Program-made: the position numbers and the translations under genes | Notes under the pieces: generated by a model | Database searches by the model: none | Seen by the model: the letters and a program-made list of their open reading frames with translations, nothing else | What the model was told of the DNA's origin: nothing | Shown here: positions 55,366 through 64,000 of the stretch, in pieces | Position numbering within the stretch: position 1 is the first letter of the stretch | How the letters are laid out: the number at the start of each line of letters is the position of its first letter | DNA from: CAWBJO01 sp963789175 | GTDB taxonomy: Bacteria > Pseudomonadota > Alphaproteobacteria > Rhizobiales > Aestuariivirgaceae | DNA length: 64,000 bases | Assembly (NCBI GenBank): GCA_963789175.1 | Contig: CAWBJO010000007.1 | Coordinates: 248,001-312,000 of the forward strand | Reading direction: 5' to 3'

Positions 55366-56739
55366 ATGGCGTTCAAAGCCGCGATCGTGGGCCGGCCAAA
55401 CGTCGGCAAATCGACGCTGTTCAATCGCCTGGTCGGCAGGAAGCTTGCCCTGGTCGACAACCAGCCGGGGGTGACGCGCGACCGGCGCGAGGGCGAGGCT
55501 CGCATCGGCGAGCTGGCCTTCACCCTGGTCGACACCGCGGGGCTCGATCTCGGAGACGAGCACAGCCTAGCCGAACGAATGCGCGCCCAGACGGAGACGG
55601 CAGTCGCCGAGGCCGACGTGTCGCTGTTCATGATCGACATGCGCGACGGCGTGACGGCGGTGGACAGGCATTTCGCCCAGCGCCTGCGCCGCAGCGGCAA
55701 GCCGGTGGTCCTGCTCGCCAACAAGACCGAGGGACGCGCCGGCCGGGAGCGGCTGAACGAGGCCTACGAGCTTGGGCTCGGCGAGCCAATCGCCGTGTCG
55801 GCGGAGCATGGCGAAGGGCTGGACGAACTCTACGACGTGCTGCGGACCTTCGACACCGCTCCCGGGACCGATATCGAAGCGGAGCCGGAGACAGCTGCCG
55901 GCGAGCGACCCATCCGTCTGGCCATCGTCGGCCAGCCGAATGCGGGAAAGTCGACACTCGTCAACGCCATGCTCGGGGAAGAGCGGATGCTGACGAGCGC
56001 CGAGCCGGGCACGACCCGAGATGCCATCGCGACCGAACTCAGCCATCGCGGCCGTGACTTCCGGATCTGGGACACGGCCGGACTGCGCAAGAAGGCGCGG
56101 GTCGCGGAGAAGCTCGAGAAACTATCGGTCGCGGATGCGCTGCGGGCGATCCGCTTCTCCGAAGTGGTCGTACTGCTGATCGATGCGACGGTGCCGTTCG
56201 AGAAGCAGGATTTGCAGATCGCCGACCTGGTGGCGGAGGAGGGGCGGGGGCTGGTCATCGCGCTCAACAAGTGGGACCTCGTCGACGACAAGGCCAGCCG
56301 GCGCCGGGAACTGATGCAGGACCTCAAGGAAACGCTGACCCAGGTCAGCGGCGTGGCGCTGGTGACGGTCTCGGCGCTGCAGAGGAACGGTCTCGACCGA
56401 CTGCTCGATGAGGTCCTCAAGGCTTACGAGGCGTGGAACAAGCGGGTGGCCACCGCCGCTCTCAACCGATGGCTGGCCGCCGCCGTGGAGCGGCATGCGC
56501 CGCCGGCTCCCGGCGGACGGCGCATAAAGATGCGCTACATGACTCAGGCCAATGCGCGCCCGCCGACCTTCGTCATCTTCTGCTCCAATGCCGACGACGT
56601 GCCGCGGTCCTACATCCGGTACCTGGTCAACGGGCTCAGGTCCGACTTCGGGTTCGAAGGCGTACCGATCCGCCTCAATCTCCGCCAGGGCAAGAACCCC
56701 TATGCGGGACGCTCAAAAGCTCGCGGTGACCGTTCCTAG
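55366..56739 (+). CDS. der: Ribosome biogenesis GTPase Der (EngA)
   Basis: A 457-residue protein with two tandem GTPase domains (G1 motifs G-R-P-N-V-G-K-S at 9-16 and G-Q-P-N-A-G-K-S at 189-196; D-T-A-G in both; N-K-T-E and N-K-W-D as G4) and a KH-like C-terminal domain. Required for 50S subunit assembly. Its 3' end overlaps the convergent hydratase gene by 27 bp. Confidence 0.95.
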   Translation: MAFKAAIVGRPNVGKSTLFNRLVGRKLALVDNQPGVTRDRREGEARIGELAFTLVDTAGLDLGDEHSLAERMRAQTETAVAEADVSLFMIDMRDGVTAVDRHFAQRLRRSGKPVVLLANKTEGRAGRERLNEAYELGLGEPIAVSAEHGEGLDELYDVLRTFDTAPGTDIEAEPETAAGERPIRLAIVGQPNAGKSTLVNAMLGEERMLTSAEPGTTRDAIATELSHRGRDFRIWDTAGLRKKARVAEKLEKLSVADALRAIRFSEVVVLLIDATVPFEKQDLQIADLVAEEGRGLVIALNKWDLVDDKASRRRELMQDLKETLTQVSGVALVTVSALQRNGLDRLLDEVLKAYEAWNKRVATAALNRWLAAAVERHAPPAPGGRRIKMRYMTQANARPPTFVIFCSNADDVPRSYIRYLVNGLRSDFGFEGVPIRLNLRQGKNPYAGRSKARGDRS

Positions 56740-57477
56740 CTCGCCGAAGCTCGCGGTGATGCGGTCGCCGAGGTCGGCGCGGAAGAGACCGGTGATGACT
56801 CCCGTCGACACGATGGCGTCCGCCTCGAGCGCCATGCCGTTCTCGGAAAGCGCGTTGGCGAGCCACTGCAGGACGCGCTCCGGCCCGCCCAGGGCGTTGG
56901 CGCCCCGGCCGTCGGTGGCGAAAGCGCCGTTGCGCGTCGCCTCGGCGGCAATCTGCGGATAGGCGGCGGCCGGCAGCGGCTTCGACGCCGACCCCAGGAT
57001 GATCGCGTCGTTGAGCGCCCCGTCGGCGATGTACCAAGGAACGCTGTCGTCGAAACCGCGCGGCAGACGCGGATTGACGATCTCGATGCCGGGATGGACG
57101 GCGGCGACCGCGGCGAGCACCTCGTCTATCTCGTAGGGCTTGTCGCGCGGCTCGAGGCGGCGGCCCATGCGAAAAACGATCTCCGGCTCGATCACCCGCC
57201 AATTGTCGTCGCGCGTCACGACGAAGTCCCCGGAAACGAACGACCGCTCCTGGTAGACGGGCCCGAAGAACGGACCATCGGTCTTGAGGGATTTCTGGGC
57301 CTGCTCGCTCGTGCAGCCGACCTTCCAACCGATGGGCCGCCAACCGAGCTGCTGGGTGACGGCCTGCTGAACGGCGATCGCGTCGACAATGTCCGCGGGC
57401 GCATCGGCGGGATAGGACGTCATCTTGTGGCCGGAGCGCCGGCCTTCGGCGAGCGCCTTGGCGATGGCGACGTTCAT
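56713..57477 (-). CDS. 2-Keto-4-pentenoate hydratase-family protein
   Basis: A 254-residue FAH-superfamily protein of the MhpD type: G-W-K-V-G-C-T and the metal-ligand block I-E-P-E-I-V-F near 93-99, with D at G-A-L-N-D later. Members hydrate 2-hydroxypenta-2,4-dienoate or act on related keto acids from aromatic breakdown. No other ring-cleavage genes are near, so the substrate is open. It overlaps the upstream SDR gene by 4 bp (ATGA). Confidence 0.85.
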   Translation of the reverse strand: MNVAIAKALAEGRRSGHKMTSYPADAPADIVDAIAVQQAVTQQLGWRPIGWKVGCTSEQAQKSLKTDGPFFGPVYQERSFVSGDFVVTRDDNWRVIEPEIVFRMGRRLEPRDKPYEIDEVLAAVAAVHPGIEIVNPRLPRGFDDSVPWYIADGALNDAIILGSASKPLPAAAYPQIAAEATRNGAFATDGRGANALGGPERVLQWLANALSENGMALEADAIVSTGVITGLFRADLGDRITASFGELGTVTASF

Positions 57478-58208
57478 GGGGTCCGCTTCACGATCCTACC
57501 GTCCCGGAAGTCGAAGATCTCACCATGAGCTTCGAGGTTGGGCAATACCAGCGGCAGGAACACCGCCGACAGCTCCTCGGGCGCCGGCAGGGCGGAGGGA
57601 TCTTCGCCGGGGACCGCCTCGGCCCGCATGCGCGTGCGAAACGGACCGGGATTGAGGATGTTGGCGCGAACCGGCGTGGTCGCCGTCTCGGCGGCGTAGA
57701 TGCGCACCAGGGTTTCGAGACCGCTTTTCGAGACCGAGTAGGGCCCCCAATAGGCGTACATGGTGCGGGCGGCGCCCGACGACATGAACACGGCGCGGCC
57801 GGCGTCCGACTGCCTGAGCAGGGGGTCGAGAGAGCGGATGAGGCGCCAGTTGGAGGTGAGGTTGAGGGAGATGACCTGCTCCCACCGCTTCGGCTCGACA
57901 TGCGGCAGGGGCGACAAAGGGCCGAGCATGGCGGCGTTGCCGATGAGAATATCGAGGCGCTTCCAGCGGTCGAATATCACCCCTCCCAGTCGGTCGATGG
58001 CCGGATGGTCCTGGAGATCGAGCGGGACGAGAGAGGATGAACCACCGAAGCCCTTGATCTCGTCATCGAGCTCCTCGAGCGCTCCGCTGGTGCGCGCCAC
58101 TGCGACGACATGGGCGCCCTCGCGCGCGAGCCGGATGGCCATGGCACGGCCGAGGCCGCGCGAGGCGCCGGTGACGAGGGCGATGCGACCGGCGAGCTGC
58201 TGTTCCAA
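57474..58208 (-). CDS. SDR-family oxidoreductase
   Basis: A 244-residue short-chain dehydrogenase: T-G-A-S-R-G-L-G, G-N-A-A, catalytic Ser in M-S-S-G-A-A and Tyr in Y-S-V-S-K. It sits 27 bp after purF and is coupled to the hydratase gene; the purF-SDR neighbourhood is common in rhizobia. Substrate unknown. Confidence 0.9.
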   Translation of the reverse strand: MEQQLAGRIALVTGASRGLGRAMAIRLAREGAHVVAVARTSGALEELDDEIKGFGGSSSLVPLDLQDHPAIDRLGGVIFDRWKRLDILIGNAAMLGPLSPLPHVEPKRWEQVISLNLTSNWRLIRSLDPLLRQSDAGRAVFMSSGAARTMYAYWGPYSVSKSGLETLVRIYAAETATTPVRANILNPGPFRTRMRAEAVPGEDPSALPAPEELSAVFLPLVLPNLEAHGEIFDFRDGRIVKRTP

Positions 58209-58235
58209 TTTCGGAGCTCCCCTCCCGGGAAACGG

Positions 58236-59705
58236 TCAGCGTGCCTCGGCGAGGAGCGACAGCTGGCGCGGATTGCGCGGTCCGTCACGGTCGGTGAGGG
58301 GAGTGGGGTAATCGCCAGTGAAGCAATGGTCGGTGAACTGCGGGCGCACAGGATCACGGCCGGGATAGCCGACGGACCGGTAGAGACCGTCGACCGAAAG
58401 GAAGGCGAGGGAGGTGACGCCGATGAAGTCGCGCATCTCGTCGAGGGAATGGGTCGCCGCCAGAAGCTGCTTCTGCTCCGGCGTATCGATGCCGTAGAAG
58501 TCGGGGTGGGTGATGGGCGGGCTCGCGATGCGCATGTGGACCTCGCGGGCGCCCGCTTCGTACATCATGCGGACGATCTTCACCGACGTCGTGCCGCGGA
58601 CGATCGAATCGTCGACGAGGACGACGCGCCGGCCGGCGATGACCTGCCGGTTGGCGTTGTGCTTGAGCTTCACGCCAAGGGCACGGATCTGCTGCGTCGG
58701 CTCGATGAAGGTGCGGCCGACATAGTGGTTGCGGATGATGCCGAGCTCGAAGGGAATTCCAGACTGGTGAGAATAGCCGATGGCGGCCGGGACGCCGGAA
58801 TCCGGAACCGGGATGATCACGTCGGCGTCGGCGGGCGCCTCCTTGGCAAGCTCGCTGCCCATCTGCCGGCGGACCTCGTAGATGGACCGCCCGCCCAGCA
58901 CGCTGTCGGGGCGGGAGAAGTAAACGTACTCGAAGATGCACGGACGCGGGGCGAGGCGCGGAAACGGCCGCAGCGATTCGACGCCGTCTGCCGAGATCAC
59001 CACGACCTCGCCGTTCTCGATCTCGCGGATGAAGCGGGCCCCGATGATGTCGAGGGCGCAGGTTTCCGAGGCGAGCACATAGGCGCCGTTGAACTCGCCG
59101 AGGACGAGCGGGCGGATCCCCAGCGGGTCGCGGACGCCGATGAGCCTGTCGTTGGTCAGCGCCACCAGGGAGTAGGCGCCCTCGAGGGCGCGCAGCGCGT
59201 CGATGAAGCGCTCGACGATGCGGCTCTTCTGCGATCTGGCGACGAGATGGAGGATGACCTCGGTATCGGATGTCGACTGGCAGATGGCGCCGTCGGCGAT
59301 GAGGTCGCGCCTGAGCGTCAGCCCGTTGGTCAGATTGCCGTTGTGGCCGATCGCCAGGCCGCCGGTCGCGAGTTCGGCGAACAGGGGCTGGACGTTGCGC
59401 AGGATGGTTTCGCCGGTCGTCGAATAGCGGACGTGGCCGACCGCCATCCGGCCCTTCAGCCTGCCGATCGTCTCCTCTTTCGAGAAGTTGTCGCTGACCA
59501 GACCGAGACCACGCTCGGAATGGAAGCGCGCGCCGTCGAAGCTCACGATGCCGGCCGCTTCCTGGCCGCGATGCTGAAGCGCATGGAGCCCGAGCGCCGT
59601 CAGGGCCGCGGCATCCTCATGGCCGATGACGCCGAAAACCCCGCACTCCTCGCGCAGCCGGTCGTCCGCGTAAGGTGTTTGCTTGAACACGTCGTCCGTC
59701 ATCAT
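58236..59705 (-). CDS. purF: Amidophosphoribosyltransferase
   Basis: A 489-residue enzyme for the first committed step of purine synthesis (PRPP plus glutamine to phosphoribosylamine). The Ntn glutaminase nucleophile is Cys21 in R-E-E-C-G-V-F-G, exposed by propeptide removal. The PRPP loop V-V-L-V-D-D-S-I-V-R-G-T-T-S is intact. The ATG overlaps the cvpA stop; a second ATG follows directly. Confidence 0.95.
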   Translation of the reverse strand: MMTDDVFKQTPYADDRLREECGVFGVIGHEDAAALTALGLHALQHRGQEAAGIVSFDGARFHSERGLGLVSDNFSKEETIGRLKGRMAVGHVRYSTTGETILRNVQPLFAELATGGLAIGHNGNLTNGLTLRRDLIADGAICQSTSDTEVILHLVARSQKSRIVERFIDALRALEGAYSLVALTNDRLIGVRDPLGIRPLVLGEFNGAYVLASETCALDIIGARFIREIENGEVVVISADGVESLRPFPRLAPRPCIFEYVYFSRPDSVLGGRSIYEVRRQMGSELAKEAPADADVIIPVPDSGVPAAIGYSHQSGIPFELGIIRNHYVGRTFIEPTQQIRALGVKLKHNANRQVIAGRRVVLVDDSIVRGTTSVKIVRMMYEAGAREVHMRIASPPITHPDFYGIDTPEQKQLLAATHSLDEMRDFIGVTSLAFLSVDGLYRSVGYPGRDPVRPQFTDHCFTGDYPTPLTDRDGPRNPRQLSLLAEAR

Positions 59706-60463
59706 TGTCCCGTGGTGCTCTGGCCTCCGAACACCGGCTGCTGTTCGCTCTCGGCCGGCGCATCGGGAACGCTGTCGGGCGGCTCCTCGGCCGCAGCACC
59801 GCCTTTGCCGCCCTGGGTACTTTCGATGAGCTGATTGAGGTTGCGCTGCTGGCCGGGCTGGTAGTTCTCTTCCTCTTCCGACGGCGGCTGCGCACCGGGC
59901 TGGGGCGGGGGCTGGCCGGACGGATCGCTGCTGATGTAAGTCTTGCCGCGCAGGACTTCGGCGATGTCGGCAGGCAGGAAGGAAATGACGACGCCGCCGA
60001 CATTCTCGATGACCGGCAGGAGCCGCGCATTGCGCACCCACTCCTCGTGCTTTTCCTTCGGCACGAGCCAAATGTAAAAGAGATAGGCGACGACGACGAG
60101 CAGCAGGCCGCGGCCGAGGCCGTACATGAATCCCATGGTGCGATCCACCGCGCCGGCGGCGCTGTCGAGAACCCAGTCGGCGATGCGGACGCTGATCAGC
60201 GACATGACGATGAGGACGACCAGGAAGACGCCGCCGCCAAGCGCGATCTTGGCGACGATCTCGGGCTGCAGGTACTGGCTCACCAGGGCGTTGAGCTCCG
60301 GCGACAGGACGGCCCCCAGCGCCGCGACGGCCGCGACGCCCCAAGCCATCAGGGACAGGACCTCGCGCGTGAAGCCGCGCATGAGCGCCAGAAGTCCCGA
60401 GACGAGCATGATACCGACCAGGATCAGGTCGAGAAGCTGGAATGGCATGTCAAACCGGTCCAC
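59702..60463 (-). CDS. cvpA: CvpA-family inner-membrane protein
   Basis: A 253-residue protein with four hydrophobic segments in the first ~130 residues (colicin V production family) and a Pro/Gln/Glu-rich C-terminal tail. Located just before purF with a 4-bp overlap, the classical arrangement. Linked to envelope and bile-salt resistance in enterics. Confidence 0.9.
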   Translation of the reverse strand: MDRFDMPFQLLDLILVGIMLVSGLLALMRGFTREVLSLMAWGVAAVAALGAVLSPELNALVSQYLQPEIVAKIALGGGVFLVVLIVMSLISVRIADWVLDSAAGAVDRTMGFMYGLGRGLLLVVVAYLFYIWLVPKEKHEEWVRNARLLPVIENVGGVVISFLPADIAEVLRGKTYISSDPSGQPPPQPGAQPPSEEEENYQPGQQRNLNQLIESTQGGKGGAAAEEPPDSVPDAPAESEQQPVFGGQSTTGQ

Positions 60464-60611
60464 GTGCGATTTCCTCGGGCCTCGGTGCCGGCGTGGTTAT
60501 AGGGGGCGCACCCATCCTTGTCTCCTGCAAAGATGCCGCAAGAATTGCCGAGCGGGGACGAAGGGCGATAGGCATCATCCGGACTTCCGCCGCCCCTTCA
60601 TACAGGTTGAC

Positions 60612-61979
60612 CTAGCGGCTCGCAACGAAGGCGGCAAGGTCGCCCACATTTTCCAATTCCCGAACGGCGAGGCCCTTCGGCGCCTTCCATTCACCACCCG
60701 CCGCGATGAATGCGGAGGTCAGGCCGAGCTTGGCGGCTTCCTTGAGCCGAGCCTCGGTCTGGCTCACGGGCCGGATGGCTCCGGACAGGGCGATCTCGCC
60801 GAAGAACACCGCTTCGGGGGGCAGGATCGCGCCGGTGAGCGCCGAGATCAGGGCGGCCGCGACCGCAATGTCGGCGGCCGGTTCCCGCACTTTCAGGCCG
60901 CCCGCCACGTTGAGATAGACGTCGTGACCGCCGATCGAGATGCCGGCGCGCGATTCGAGCACCGCAAGCACCATCGCCAAGCGGTTTTGATCCCAGCCGA
61001 CGACGGCGCGGCGCGGGTTGCCGAGGGCGGAGGCGGAGACGAGGGTCTGGACCTCCACGAGAAGCGGGCGCGTGCCCTCGACACCGGCGAACACGGCGGA
61101 GCCTGCCGTCGCCGCTTCCCGGCTTCCCATGAAAAGCCGCGACGGATTGACGACCTCGATGAGGCCGCGATCCGACATCTCGAAGACACCGATCTCATCG
61201 GTGGCGCCGAAGCGGTTCTTCACGGCGCGCAGGATGCGGAACTGATGGCCTCGGTCGCCTTCGAAATAGAGCACCGTGTCGACGAGGTGCTCGATCGCCT
61301 TCGGTCCGGCGATCTCGCCCTCCTTGGTGACGTGGCCGACGAACAGCACCGTCGTACCCTTCTGCTTGGCGAAGCGGATAAGGGCCTCGGTGCCGGCGCG
61401 GAGCTGCGAGACGGTGCCGGGCGCCGACTCAAGAACGGGAGTCCACAGGGTTTGAATGGAATCGATCACGACGACGGACGGAAGCTCGGACCGGCCGAGC
61501 GTCGCCAAGATGTCGGAGACGTTGGTGAGGGCGGCGAGGAGCACCGGGGTGTCGGCGAGGCCGAGCCGCTCGGCTCGGAGGCGCAGCTGGGCGATCGCCT
61601 CCTCGCCCGAAATGTACACCACGCGCTCGCCGCCGCGCGCCAGAAGGGCGAGCGCCTGGAGGAGGAGCGTCGACTTGCCGATGCCGGGATCGCCGCCGAT
61701 CAGCACTGCCGAGCCGCTGACCAGACCGCCGCCGGAAACGCGGTCGAGCTCCGCCATGCCGGTAGTCAAGCGGCGCGGGGCCGGAGTGTCACCGCGCAGC
61801 CCGACGAGCTCGGCACCGCGGCCCTTCGGCAGGTTCTGGCCGCGGGCGCCCGAGACCGGGGCGCCCACCGCTTCCTCGATGATGGCGTTCCACGCCCCGC
61901 AATTCTCGCACCGCCCGGTCCACTTCGAGGACTGGGCACCGCAGTTCTGGCAAACATAGTGCTGCAAGGGCTTCGCCAT
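60612..61979 (-). CDS. radA: DNA repair protein RadA
   Basis: A 455-residue RecA-like branch-migration helicase: zinc finger C10-x2-C13-x10-C24-x2-C27, Walker A G-D-P-G-I-G-K-S (96-103), the RadA-specific K-N-R-F-G motif, and a C-terminal Lon-protease-like domain without a catalytic site expected. About 150 bp without a gene separates it from cvpA. Confidence 0.95.
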   Translation of the reverse strand: MAKPLQHYVCQNCGAQSSKWTGRCENCGAWNAIIEEAVGAPVSGARGQNLPKGRGAELVGLRGDTPAPRRLTTGMAELDRVSGGGLVSGSAVLIGGDPGIGKSTLLLQALALLARGGERVVYISGEEAIAQLRLRAERLGLADTPVLLAALTNVSDILATLGRSELPSVVVIDSIQTLWTPVLESAPGTVSQLRAGTEALIRFAKQKGTTVLFVGHVTKEGEIAGPKAIEHLVDTVLYFEGDRGHQFRILRAVKNRFGATDEIGVFEMSDRGLIEVVNPSRLFMGSREAATAGSAVFAGVEGTRPLLVEVQTLVSASALGNPRRAVVGWDQNRLAMVLAVLESRAGISIGGHDVYLNVAGGLKVREPAADIAVAAALISALTGAILPPEAVFFGEIALSGAIRPVSQTEARLKEAAKLGLTSAFIAAGGEWKAPKGLAVRELENVGDLAAFVASR

Positions 61980-61986
61980 GACCGCC

Positions 61987-62763
61987 TCAGGGCTTCAGCA
62001 CGTCCATCTGGATCGGACCGTCCTCCCGCCCGTGGATGAACTGCTCGACGAAGTCGCTGCCGCTGCGGTCGATATCCTTGGAGGCGCCGTGCCAGACGAT
62101 GCGGCCCTTGTAGATCATGGCGATCTCGTCGGCGATCTTGCGCGCCGACACCATGTCGTGGGTGATCGAGATGGTCGTCGCGCCGAGCCGCTTCACGCAA
62201 TCGACGATCAGGTTGTTGATGACGTCGGCCATGATGGGATCGAGGCCCGTGGTCGGCTCGTCGAAGAAAATGATCTCCGGATCGGCGGCGATGGCGCGCG
62301 CCAGCGCCACGCGCTTCTGCATGCCGCCCGACAGCTCGGCGGGACGGAGCAAGGCAACCTCGGGCCCGAGACCGACCTGGCGCAGCTTGGTCATGGCGAT
62401 GTCGCGGGCCTCGTCGCGATGGGCCTTCTTGCCCTGAATGAGGCCGAAGGCGACGTTCTCCCAGACGGGCAGGCTGTCGAACAGGGCCGCACCCTGGAAC
62501 AGCATTCCGATGCGGGACAGGTAGCCGTCGCGCGAGGCTCCTTTCAGTCCCGTCACCTCGTTGCCGCCGATGGCGATCGAGCCGGAGTCGGGACGCAAGA
62601 GGCCGAGGATGCATTTGATCATCACCGACTTGCCGGTGCCGGAGCCGCCGATGACGACGAGCGAACGGCCACGCGGCACCGACAGGGTGACGCCGTCGAG
62701 AACGCGCTTCGCCCCGAAGCTCTTGCGAAGGTCGTTGAGCGCGATGTGGTGCGATGCGGCCAT
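61987..62763 (-). CDS. mlaF: MlaF-type ABC ATPase (phospholipid transport)
   Basis: A 258-residue ABC ATPase: Walker A G-G-S-G-T-G-K-S, signature L-S-G-G-M-Q-K-R, Walker B I-I-F-F-D-E-P-T-T-G-L. With the MlaE-type permease 1 bp upstream it forms the core of a retrograde phospholipid (or organic solvent tolerance) transporter. The usual MCE-domain partner MlaD is not found next to it; radA follows. Confidence 0.88.
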   Translation of the reverse strand: MAASHHIALNDLRKSFGAKRVLDGVTLSVPRGRSLVVIGGSGTGKSVMIKCILGLLRPDSGSIAIGGNEVTGLKGASRDGYLSRIGMLFQGAALFDSLPVWENVAFGLIQGKKAHRDEARDIAMTKLRQVGLGPEVALLRPAELSGGMQKRVALARAIAADPEIIFFDEPTTGLDPIMADVINNLIVDCVKRLGATTISITHDMVSARKIADEIAMIYKGRIVWHGASKDIDRSGSDFVEQFIHGREDGPIQMDVLKP

Positions 62764-62764
62764 G

Positions 62765-63538
62765 TCAGTCGGTGAACAGGAGCGAGGTCATGACGTAGTT
62801 CGCCGCCAGGATGAGGATCGAGGCGGAGACCACGGCGTTGGTGGTGGCGCGGCCGACACCCTCGGCGCCGCCGCGGGAATGGAAGCCGTGGTAGCAGCCC
62901 ATGAGGGCGATGAGGAAGCCGAACACGGCCGATTTGACGAGGCCGGACGCGACGTCGTGGAATTGGAGGAAGTCGACGGTGTTCTTCAGGTAGGCGACGG
63001 CGTTGAAGCCGAGCGAGCGCGTGCCCACGACGTAGCCGCCCATGATGCCGATCGTATCGGCGATGGCGACGAGGATCGGAAGCGTGATGGTGGCGGCGAG
63101 GATGCGCGGCGCAACGAGATAGCGATAGGGGTTGGTCGACAAAGTCGTCAGTGCGTCGATCTGCTCGGTGACGCGCATGGTGCCGATCTCGGCCGCAATC
63201 GCCGCCGACACGCGGCCCGCCACCATCAGGCCGGCCATGACCGGTCCCAGCTCGCGCGTGATGCCGAGCGCGACGATCGAGGACACGAGGTTCTCGGCGT
63301 TGAAGCGCGACGAGCCGACGTAGATCTGCAGCGCCAGCACGCCGCCGGTGAAGAACGCCGTGAGCCCGACGACGGGCAGCGAGAAGTAGCCGATGCGCAT
63401 CATCTGCTGGAAGAGCTGATGCAGGTACCAGGGCGGGCTCAAACCCTGGACGAGCGTATCGCGCAGGAACAGGAAGGTGCGTCCAACCTCGCGCAGGAAG
63501 GACAGAACGAAGCGGCCTAGATGGGCGAGTAACGTCAC
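62765..63538 (-). CDS. mlaE: MlaE-type ABC permease
   Basis: A permease of about 257 residues with five or so spans; family marks include L-G-I-T-R-E-L-G-P-V-M-A-G-L and E-I-G-T-M-R-V-T-E-Q-I-D-A-L. The GTG at 63538 with AGAAGG upstream avoids overlap with alr; the first ATG (63586) would add 16 residues and overlap alr by 35 bp. Confidence 0.85.
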   Translation of the reverse strand: MTLLAHLGRFVLSFLREVGRTFLFLRDTLVQGLSPPWYLHQLFQQMMRIGYFSLPVVGLTAFFTGGVLALQIYVGSSRFNAENLVSSIVALGITRELGPVMAGLMVAGRVSAAIAAEIGTMRVTEQIDALTTLSTNPYRYLVAPRILAATITLPILVAIADTIGIMGGYVVGTRSLGFNAVAYLKNTVDFLQFHDVASGLVKSAVFGFLIALMGCYHGFHSRGGAEGVGRATTNAVVSASILILAANYVMTSLLFTD

Positions 63539-63551
63539 GGGGCGGACCTTC

Positions 63552-64000
63552 TCATTGCGATTCGCCGCCGGAATATAGGCGAGCATAGCGCGTTCCCAAA
63601 CGGGTCAGAATCTCGTAGGAAATCGTGCCGGCCCGACGCGCGACGTCCTCAAGCGTGACGTGATCGCCGATGAGCTCGGCCTCCGCGCCGCGCGACAACT
63701 GGTTCTCCGGCATATCGGTGACGTCGATCACGCACATGTCCATGGAAACCCGGCCGACGATGGGCGCGAAGCGGCCGGCGATGTAGACCCTGGCAGGCTC
63801 GTGCCCCGGACCGGAGCTCAAAGCGCGCGGATAACCGTCTCCGTAGCCGGCGCCGATCACCGCGACCCGGGTGGGCCTCGATGCCCGCCAGGTGCTGCCA
63901 TAGCCCACCGCTTCGCCGGGCTCAATCGATTTCACCTGCAGGACGCGGGCCATGAGCCGGACGACGGTGCGGAACGGGTTTTGACCTTCGGCGAGGGGAT
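63552..64000 (-). CDS. alr: Alanine racemase, 3' part (start outside window)
   Basis: C-terminal ~148 residues of a PLP alanine racemase that supplies D-alanine for peptidoglycan. Marks: G-Q-N-P-F-R, V-G-Y-G-S-T-W with the catalytic tyrosine, G-Y-G-D-G-Y-P-R and V-S-M-D-M. The frame is open to the window edge. The upstream part is not seen. Confidence 0.93.
   Translation of the reverse strand, partial: PLAEGQNPFRTVVRLMARVLQVKSIEPGEAVGYGSTWRASRPTRVAVIGAGYGDGYPRALSSGPGHEPARVYIAGRFAPIVGRVSMDMCVIDVTDMPENQLSRGAEAELIGDHVTLEDVARRAGTISYEILTRLGTRYARLYSGGESQ

Noticed and set aside
58236..60344. A 702-residue frame containing PurF
   Set aside because: The upstream part is an out-of-frame reading of cvpA; PurF begins at the ATG that overlaps the cvpA stop.

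Overview
The window is chromosomal DNA of a high-GC alphaproteobacterium, most probably a member of the Hyphomicrobiales (rhizobia and relatives). This rests on recognisable core blocks (guaB-MAPEG-lysE-rsmB-guaA, yfgM-bamB-der, mlaEF-radA-cvpA-purF, a biosynthetic-type alanine racemase), on dense sets of ribose-type ABC importers with dehydrogenases, on an acdS/acdR pair, on HWE-type kinases and on promoters matching the alphaproteobacterial general-stress sigma factor EcfG. Genus cannot be fixed from the sequence alone.

Layout. 1-3.5 kb: a partial arsenic-resistance-like cluster (aquaporin, MFS exporter, flavoprotein with a cysteine-rich tail, ArsR repressor with an AT-rich operator), lying against the 3' end of a tRNA-Gln(CTG) gene and less GC-rich than what follows. 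3.9-10.6 kb: a kinase / dehydrogenase / dehydrogenase / kinase module with two dimethylglycine-dehydrogenase-like flavoproteins and two choline-kinase-like phosphotransferases. 10.6-15.6 kb: a HerA-like ATPase with a soluble histidine kinase, then ppx/gppA and rlmE. 15.5-21.1 kb: a leftward catabolic operon with a ribose-type ABC importer, two SDRs and a D-threonine-aldolase-like enzyme. 21.4-25.4 kb: MFS efflux pump, copper amine oxidase with a changed cofactor motif, and a glutathione-transferase-like protein. 25.4-35.4 kb: a LysR regulator divergent from a ten-gene operon (TorT-like binding protein, ABC ATPase, permease, Gfo/Idh dehydrogenase, PxpA, biotin carrier, biotin carboxylase, PxpB, PxpC); this amounts to a split urea-carboxylase-like enzyme with its own importer.

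35.4-38.7 kb holds small envelope and membrane genes behind three exact GGAAC-N16/17-CGTT promoters, including a lytic transglycosylase and a DUF6600-type protein whose 12/13-residue tail repeat carries two compensating frameshifts. 38.7-40.5 kb: HWE-type histidine kinase and single-domain response regulator. 40.8-46.9 kb: guanine nucleotide synthesis cluster (guaB, guaA and four genes between). 47-48.5 kb: ACC deaminase and its Lrp-type regulator, convergent rather than divergent and sharing a palindrome, probably acquired. 48.8-50.8 kb: GlsB-type membrane protein, then two related ParA-like ATPases without a ParB. 51-56.7 kb: panB, a multicopper-oxidase-fold protein that has lost most copper ligands, yfgM, bamB, der. 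56.7-64 kb (all leftward): hydratase-family enzyme, SDR, purF, cvpA, radA, mlaF, mlaE and the 3' part of alr.

No rRNA, CRISPR array, insertion sequence or prophage was seen. The most unusual items are the clustered EcfG promoters and the envelope genes they command, the copper-less oxidase, the split biotin-dependent carboxylase operon, the acdS/acdR palindrome, and the frameshifted repeat tail.
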